Origin: Neopestalotiopsis rosae
Taxonomy: Eukaryota > Ascomycota > Sordariomycetes > Amphisphaeriales > Sporocadaceae
Reading direction: 5' to 3'
NCBI GenBank assembly: GCA_023078685.1
Contig: JALGAS010000002.1
Coordinates: 4,278,001-4,342,000, forward strand
Length of the DNA stretch: 64,000 nucleotides
Below the pieces are notes generated by a model. That model worked only from the letters and a program-made list of their open reading frames with translations, searched no databases and was not told the DNA's origin. The translations under genes and the position numbers were made by a program. Position 1 is the stretch's first letter. Every line of letters begins with the position of its first letter. This document shows, piece after piece, positions 57,701 through 64,000 of this stretch.

Positions 57701-58585
57701 AGTTATGCTCGAAGCCATTGACAGTATGACCAGCAAGTAAAGCACCAGCGTAGATAACATTGCCCACAATGTGCCTTTGGGGATTGCTTTGCTGGGATTC
57801 CTGAGATCTCCCGACATGGAAGCTCCTGCAAAGATACCTGATGTTGCTGGGAACAGAACTCCAAAGAGTTCGCGAAATGTCTCTGATCCTTTGAAATGAG
57901 GACGGCCAGCAGGATACAAGTTTGCCACAAAAGTTTTGGCGCTCATGCCTGTGAACTCAACGCCAAGGTCTGCATCCTTGAATGGTCGACGTGCCACGGC
58001 AGAAATGGGTATGCTCAATGTCGATATGAGCAGGACGACCAGTAGCCCATTGCTAGCTTTGGCAAAGATGCCACTACCCGCCAGGCAAAGGGCCGTACAA
58101 AATATGAGAGCGCATGTTTCCATCAAATAGCTCTCCCAAAAGCCCGCTGGCACAAGGTCGGGCATGTTGAGTTTTAGACAATCAATCAAGCCCACCACGT
58201 TCAGGGCTGTATTGAGCACCTGAGCCAGGTAGAACAAGACGCCAATGGAACCACCAAACTCTGGTCCAAGTGACCGAGAGATCAAGTAGTAGGCACCTCC
58301 GCCTTTGACCTCGCCATTGGAGGCGATGGCGGAGAGCGAGAGAGTGGTGATAAGGTCCACGAAATAAGCAATAGCGAGTAAACCTTTTTGGTAAAGAATT
58401 AGATTGATAACTCGGGTAGAAGCAAGGGTAATCTACCTACCTAGTATACCGAATAGTCCAATACGTCCTAGGATAGAGCCGAACCGCAGAAACATCAAAA
58501 TGCTTATGATGTTCAGGACTACAGGTATGTAGACTCCAGAGACCACGCCAAGCTTGGCCTTCTTATTTGGGGCAGATGACTCCAT
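54795..58585 (-). CDS. Cation-chloride cotransporter (SLC12/CCC, Vhc1-like)
   Basis: Predicted 1,190-aa membrane transporter of the SLC12 family. The yeast member Vhc1 is a vacuolar K+/Cl- symporter. Exons are 58585-58441, 58383-57401, 57346-56338 and 56230-54795; introns are 57, 54 and 107 bp. The N-terminal cytosolic tail is only about 11 residues before KLGVVSGVYIPVVLNIIS, shorter than in many fungi, so an extra 5' exon is possible. TM1 ISILMFLRFGSILGRIGLFG and GGGAYYLISRSLGPEFGGSI are family signatures, followed by about 12 membrane helices up to residue about 450. The long C-terminal cytosolic domain starts near HWGDVSQNLIYHQVRKYLL. It contains LILQLGYILLSVPNWKKSF and FVEYDTEVDEERARLKALL, also typical, and a low-complexity Ser-rich insert. 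Confidence 0.93.
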
Positions 58586-61165
58586 CTTGTTCAATAAGAT
58601 CCAAAGCACACAAAAGGTTGATGTCGAGGTCAGTCTGCAGCTTTGGAAAAGTCACTCAACACATTTGCTATGATGGGGCCAGCCACATCGCTTTATCGTC
58701 TGCCTGCAGAATCTGATTGTCTGGCAATTGCATTGACGAAAGTATGGATTTGGATGCCCGCCGCAGCCAGCAGGATCTCAGACAAGGAGACAATGAGGCG
58801 TGAAAATCAAATACGTGGCGAGGGATGAATCCTTTGGCAAAGCAAGCAGATCGCGGTGTGTGAGAGTGTGTTTGCCAAGTGTGTACGGTAGTGTAGCGGT
58901 AGCGGATCAGTTCGGTTGGAACTTGGAAGCTTGGGGGTGCTACGTAAATCACCAGTCAGTATCGAATGCTAGCCGGGATCTAGTTGTCGATCCCTTCAGT
59001 CTAACCCCGCGCTGGTGGATTTTAGTGCCAAGGGCAAAACGGTCAAACTCAACAATGTTTGGGCAGGCAGAAGGCAGGCAGGCAAGAGATTTTGACGGTG
59101 TGCTCCGAAGTGTGTGTGCATGTATCTATCTACACTACAAAATGCTGCTATCAGTATGCAACTAAAACTTGAAAGTCATCTGTTGGTCAGTTGCCCCTTC
59201 TTCATCTTCATCGAGTAAGAAGGCGTATAAAAGTGGACAAAGATCTCAGCCAAGACGCGGGGCATAGACAACGCAAGTAGATTCCGGAGATAAAGCCAAT
59301 GAAGGTCATCGGGTCGTGAGACTCAACTTCTGGACTTGTTCTCAAAAGAATATTGAAACAGATTGTTCATCGTAAATGATCGTTTCTCAAACATGACTTT
59401 GGCTCATCCCACGGTATGTGGGCCAGGTATCTCGTAAAGAAGCTGTACGACTGTTTCTGGTGGCATCTCGATAGCGCTTGATGAAGACGGATGGCCCAGG
59501 TGTTGTGGTCGTTGATGAATCAGATACTTGTGTAAATCAACATGCTTGTAACCTGTATACTTCTGAAAGTGTTCAGAGTGCCAGTCGAGGGTTCTTGCAT
59601 CTCAGAGTCAACTTGACTGGAGCTCGAACTAAGAATTTTGACATTCGCGGATTTGTACCCCCAACTCAAACCGCCGAAAGTCTGTCAAAACAATTGCAAA
59701 AACAAAGATTCAAAGTTTTTAGTACTGCCATGCTTTCTAAGATTTATTTCCTTTTTTTCGCTTTTTAAAAGTCGTTGTTTCGACCGTGTTTTCTGCTATC
59801 GAAAACCAGGCGTTTTAGTGACGAATGTAAAAATTCTTAGTTCGAGCTCCTGCTGCATGTCTTGCTTGTTTCTGATATCCCGGCGATGCACTAAGAAGAG
59901 ATCTACTTGATCCCCGTGTTGTATGTGGGAACATTCACTCCCCGAAATCAGAAATCACCGCATCGTACACTGCCTGCTGCATATCAGCGAGCAAGCGAGA
60001 GATGTCTGATGTGCAGATCTCGCTGGCGGGCGCTGGGCGCATCTTGCCGTCGACGCTTGGATCACAGTATGATTTATGCGCCCAACGATGCGGGCTCCGA
60101 TGCCTGTATTTGTGGACATATTTGTGGGAATATGGAGGCCTTCATCGAGAGCAGGGACCATCTTTCCAGATGCAAGTGATAAAAAGACGTCACTGCTGGG
60201 GTATCCACCGAGTTTTGAATTGTCCCAGCAGCAGCATGCTGATGATCTCAGTGATGAGGTCTCAGTACGTGTATACGGTAGTATAGTTCAATCATGTTCT
60301 CGCGGCCATGCGCAGTTCATTAACAGCTGAGGAAGATATAGGAATCGTGCCGCATATATAGAGATCTGTCTGCATCATTAACTTGCAGTCATCTTGCTGA
60401 TAAACGGGTGTTCAGGTGGTTGGTAGTAAGCAGTAATGAGGCGGCAATCAACAATTCTAGCCTACCAGGCACGGGCAATTATCTATCAGCGGGCCCTGGC
60501 CCTTACCTCAGCGGCTGGGTCCGGCGCTGTAAACGCGCCTCGGGGTCCTGGATATCTGGGATGTCGGCGTATCCTGGTTCATCACCTGCCTGACTCGGCG
60601 GCGCATCTGCCCCAACGCTGGGTAGTCCCGTGAGTGAGAGTCAGCCCATCACGAGGGCTTTTCGCATTCTACAATTCCATGGCGACGAAAAGAGAAAAAC
60701 ACCTCAAAGCCCACACAACACTTTGTAATAAAATCATCTGGTGCGCCGACTTGACTCACCGCTGTGCCTCGTGAGTCGTCTGCCTTCTTGCCATCTTTGG
60801 GGTCTCTTATCGCCCTTTTGCCCAAGTCTTATCGGCCTTTGTTTCCAAACCGGCCAGGGCTGACGGCATCGCATCACCACAGTGCTGACTGCTGCTCCTC
60901 CCAGTGCTTGCAGTGCCCACGCCGCGACGCTACGCTACGCAATTACGCCGGCGCTTCTTTGCCTGCCTGCATCTTTCTCCGCCGCCAACCTCCAGCACCT
61001 CGTTGCCTCACCTCCGCTGATACGGCGATCCCTTCCTTCACCAACACCTCTGGGGCGACTTTCCAACCCGACGCTTCTTCCCAACATACTTTTCTCCCCC
61101 GCGCGCCCATTCTCTTGGTAGTGTAAACCCTCTCTCTCCGACTTTGCCCATCTCCAGACGACGAA
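58586..61165. other. Divergent 2.6-kb intergenic region
   Basis: It lies between the two divergent transporter genes. The last 400 bp before the AVT gene are CT-rich, a usual fungal leader. Short frames near 59.5-60.3 kb are not supported. No RNA gene is recognised. Confidence 0.5.
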
Positions 61166-63510
61166 ATGGCTACGCCGAATCGCGGCAGAAGCCATACTCC
61201 CCAGCCCGGGAATCCTTACGATATCCCCGTGGCCTCCTCCCCCGGATCGGTAATCAGTCGCAACTATGGCACCTCCCTTCCTCGCGCCGACCTCACTGCT
61301 CGACTGGCCACGCCGCCGGTCCATCAGGGCTGGAATGCGCCCCCACGAAGCTCAAATTCACCGAGCCGCGCCAATGCGGCCAACTCGGACGATGCGACGC
61401 CGCTGGCAGGGCCTGGATCAGGCAGTGTAGGACCGGGCGTGTCAGCTCTCGCTGCAGCATTGTCCAATTCCGTGGGCAACTCTCCTCCGCGGTTTGGAAC
61501 GCCCCCGCGCGTCGGGACGCCGCCGCTTGGACGGCCACCTCTGTCTCCTTCGGGATCTGGCTCGAATCTGGCAGGCGAGGCCGGAACCTATGGCTCTTAC
61601 TCGAGAAACAATGGTGCTTATGAGGACCCCGAGATCGTGAAGCGTCACCTGGTGCAGCCGTCGGGTACCCCCGAGCCTGGCGAGCAGCTCGGCAAGGGAA
61701 AGCAAACAGGTGACACAGACTCTGTCCTCGACGATGACGAGTTCTCGAGTTTGCAGCTCCAAGGTGGTGACATGACTCGAACAATCTACAAATGGACAGA
61801 AGATGCTCAGGCGCGGCATAAAACCCAGCGCAGTAAGAGTTTCAGCTTGTCCAGGCCAGAGCCCGAGAATGAAGTGCTTGACATCAACACCATCAAGGTT
61901 CCAGGTGGCTTCAGGCGTAACTATCTTCGGCGCACGGCTCAGAGCCCTGCGCCTCACGCTACTTCGCGTTACGATGGTGGAGAATCCGGTGGCAGGAATC
62001 AACCTCAACTTTTCACAACCAGTTTCTTGGAATTCTTGACAATCTATGGTCATTTCGCCGGAGAACAGCTCGAGGAAGATGATGAGGATCTTCTGCCTGG
62101 AGAGTATTTCTCCTCTGGCGAGGATGAGTTTGAATCAGACGAGGGTAGCGACGACGACCGTGAGCCAATGGAGGATAGTGCTTTACTCACCCCATCCCGA
62201 CGGAAGAGAAGGAGAAGGGTGCGAGGAGGCAGCGGCAACAACACTCCAATGAATGCCGCTCTCCTCTTGCTGAAGTCATTTGTGGGTACTGGCGTCTTGT
62301 TCTTGCCTCGCGCATATTTCAACGGTGGTATGGTCTTCAGCAACTTGATCTTGCTGTTTGTCGCGGCGCTCAGCTACTACTGCTTTGTACTCCTGGTCAC
62401 AACGCGCCTCAAGGTTGTAGGCTCGTTTGGTGACATTGGTGGTATTCTGTATGGACCCTGGATGCGCAATTTGATCCTGACTTCCATCGTTGTCAGTCAG
62501 ATTGGGTTTGTGGCAGCCTACATTGTCTTCACGTCTGAAAATCTGCAAGCGTTCATTCTCGCCGTCACGAAATGTTCCACCTACATCCCGATCACATATC
62601 TGATCTTGATGCAAATGGTCATTTTCCTGCCATTCGCTCTCTTCCGAGACATTGGCAAACTTGGATTTACAGCACTGATTGCGGATGCCTTCATTGTCCT
62701 CGGTCTTGCATATCTCTTCTACTACGACGTCCTCACCTTGAGCTCCGAGGGCCTTGCGGATATCATTCTCTTCAATGAAAAGGATTGGACATTGTTCATT
62801 GGCACTGCCATCTTCACCTTCGAGGGTATTGGTCTCATCATTCCCATCCAGGAGTCGATGAAGTCTCCTGCCAAGTTCCCCAAGGTGATGTTCATTGTCA
62901 TGATCATTATTACGACCCTTTTCATCACCATGGGTGCCGTTTCGTACGCTGCTTATGGTTCCAAGACCGAAACTGTGGTTCTCTTGAACCTTCCCCAGGA
63001 CAACAAGCTCGTCAATGGCGTACAATTCTTGTATTCCTTGGCCATCCTCTTGTCCACTCCTCTACAGATCTTCCCGGCCATCAAGATTACTGAGAATGCC
63101 TTGTTCACGAAAAGCGGAAAGTACAACCCTTACATCAAGTGGCAGAAGAATATCTACCGCTTCTTCGTCGTCTTCGTTTGTGCTTTTATTGCTTGGGTAG
63201 GAGCAGACAACTTGGACAAGTTTGTTGCTCTTGTTGGAAACTTTGCTTGCATCCCTCTTGTTTTCATTTACCCGGTATGTACCAGCCCTTTCCCTCATTT
63301 TTTCTGAATCCTAAATACTAACAAGAATACCAGGCATTGCTTCACTACAAGGCTGTTGCCAAGAGCAAGCTCTGGAAATACTCGGACATTGCTCTGTGCA
63401 TCTTTGGCTTCATCGCCATGGCTTATACCACCAGCTTGACCATCATTTCATGGGCAAGCGGCCCCTCTGGCCCTCCGTTGCCCAAGTACTGTGACGACAA
63501 GGGGCTTTAA
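61166..63510 (+). CDS. AVT3/AVT4-like vacuolar amino-acid transporter
   Basis: Predicted 761-aa transporter of the SLC36/AAAP family (yeast Avt3/Avt4 export neutral and basic amino acids from the vacuole). Exons are 61166-63274 and 63334-63510, with a 59-bp intron (GTATGT...ACCAG) inside the last helices. Residues 1-360 form a long Ser/Pro-rich, then acidic cytosolic tail (DDDEFSSLQLQGGD; EEDDEDLLPGEYFSS) ending in RRKRRRRVRGG. The membrane part starts with the family signature MNAALLLLKSFVGTGVLFLP and has about 11 helices, including AIFTFEGIGLIIPIQESMK. The C-terminal exon supplies the last helix and ends KYCDDKGL. The upstream region is pyrimidine-rich. The specific substrate is not determined. 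Confidence 0.93.
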
Positions 63511-64000
63511 GTGCGACCATCCAGGACTCTAGAGCGAGTCAAAACATTTCCTTGCTTTTGTAGCAATAGGTGCATAGGCGCGACGGCGTTCGTGCAGCAT
63601 AGATACGCGAGCTTTCGATGTTATTGAGCATCGTATATACCATACAACTTAGAATGCATAAGAATTGAGAGAGATGGCTCAAAGCCATATTCAAACCGAG
63701 GTCGTTGGGTAATAGTAAATACAATTTGAACCTTGCATGATGCAACTTGATCCCTGTGATCTCAAATTCAACCAGATCCTTCCGCTGACTTGGCCTCTCG
63801 TCCCCAGCAAGGTGACGCGTGTAGCTCGTGATCAGTGGGTGCCAGTGGGTGCCGTAATTGTTGGGTGGATGCAAACTGACTCCCCATAGAGGAAATGGTA
63901 AATATGCATGTCTAGCTCAAGATACCTGGACAGTGACTTGCAGTCCCGAACATTCGGGTCGGTTTTGGCCCTATGAGAGGCCAGGGCCTGAGTAGAGGTC
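63511..64000. other. Right-edge flank
   Basis: 490 bp of 3' flank of the AVT gene. No other gene start is visible before the window ends. Confidence 0.5.

Overview
This is nuclear DNA of a filamentous ascomycete. The genes are dense and lie on both strands. Most introns are 50-80 bp with GTRAGT/GTATGT donors and CTAAC/CTAAT branch sites. Products such as NRC-2 kinase, SepB/Ctf4, an ADAM-type ADM-B protease, a NACHT-ankyrin NLR-like protein and a 2EXR/F-box-like protein are typical of Pezizomycotina. The style suggests Sordariomycetes, perhaps Hypocreales, but the lineage is an inference and no species can be named from sequence alone. I saw no rRNA, tRNA or CRISPR array.

Layout, left to right. 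1.6-6.1 kb: replisome hub Ctf4/SepB (-) and a WD40 protein (+), sharing a divergent promoter with two ACGCGT boxes. 6.7-9.7 kb: intronless NACHT-ankyrin protein with an Asn/Gly-rich N-terminus. 10.6-11.9 kb: an unrecognised acidic protein. 13.0-15.2 kb: NRC-2/Fpk1-type AGC kinase. 16.4-22.7 kb: a complete Ty1/copia retrotransposon with identical 240-bp LTRs, a 5-bp target duplication and two in-frame stops. 23.7-25.3 kb: AT-hook/zinc-finger protein. 26.2-31.3 kb: Tma46-like CCCH protein, OST4 and the mRNA-export adaptor Mlo3/Yra1, which carries a 919-bp intron. 32.2-33.1 kb: small three-exon polyQ protein. 33.1-37.9 kb: gene-poor. 37.9-40.3 kb: ADAM metalloprotease. 43.7-45.1 kb: 2EXR/F-box-like protein. 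45.7-49.4 kb: DNA polymerase delta small subunit and ribosome-biogenesis factor Ytm1, divergent. 49.7-54.2 kb: DEDDy exonuclease, LSM5 and RPB11. 54.8-63.5 kb: cation-chloride cotransporter and an AVT-type vacuolar amino-acid transporter, divergent.

Most genes are core housekeeping: DNA replication (SepB, Pol delta B-subunit), transcription and RNA handling (RPB11, LSM5, Mlo3, Ytm1, Tma46), secretory N-glycosylation (OST4), membrane asymmetry (NRC-2) and vacuolar transport (CCC, AVT). The accessory content is the retrotransposon and the NLR-like gene. The observations most worth checking are the TMV-like stop-readthrough context between gag-protease and pol of the retrotransposon, the long Mlo3/Yra1 intron at what appears to be the same codon junction as yeast YRA1, the ACGCGT boxes restricted to short promoters of the two replication genes, and several multi-exon small genes (LSM5, RPB11, the polyQ gene) that simple ORF calling would miss. 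Exon boundaries were read by eye from splice consensus and frame continuity.
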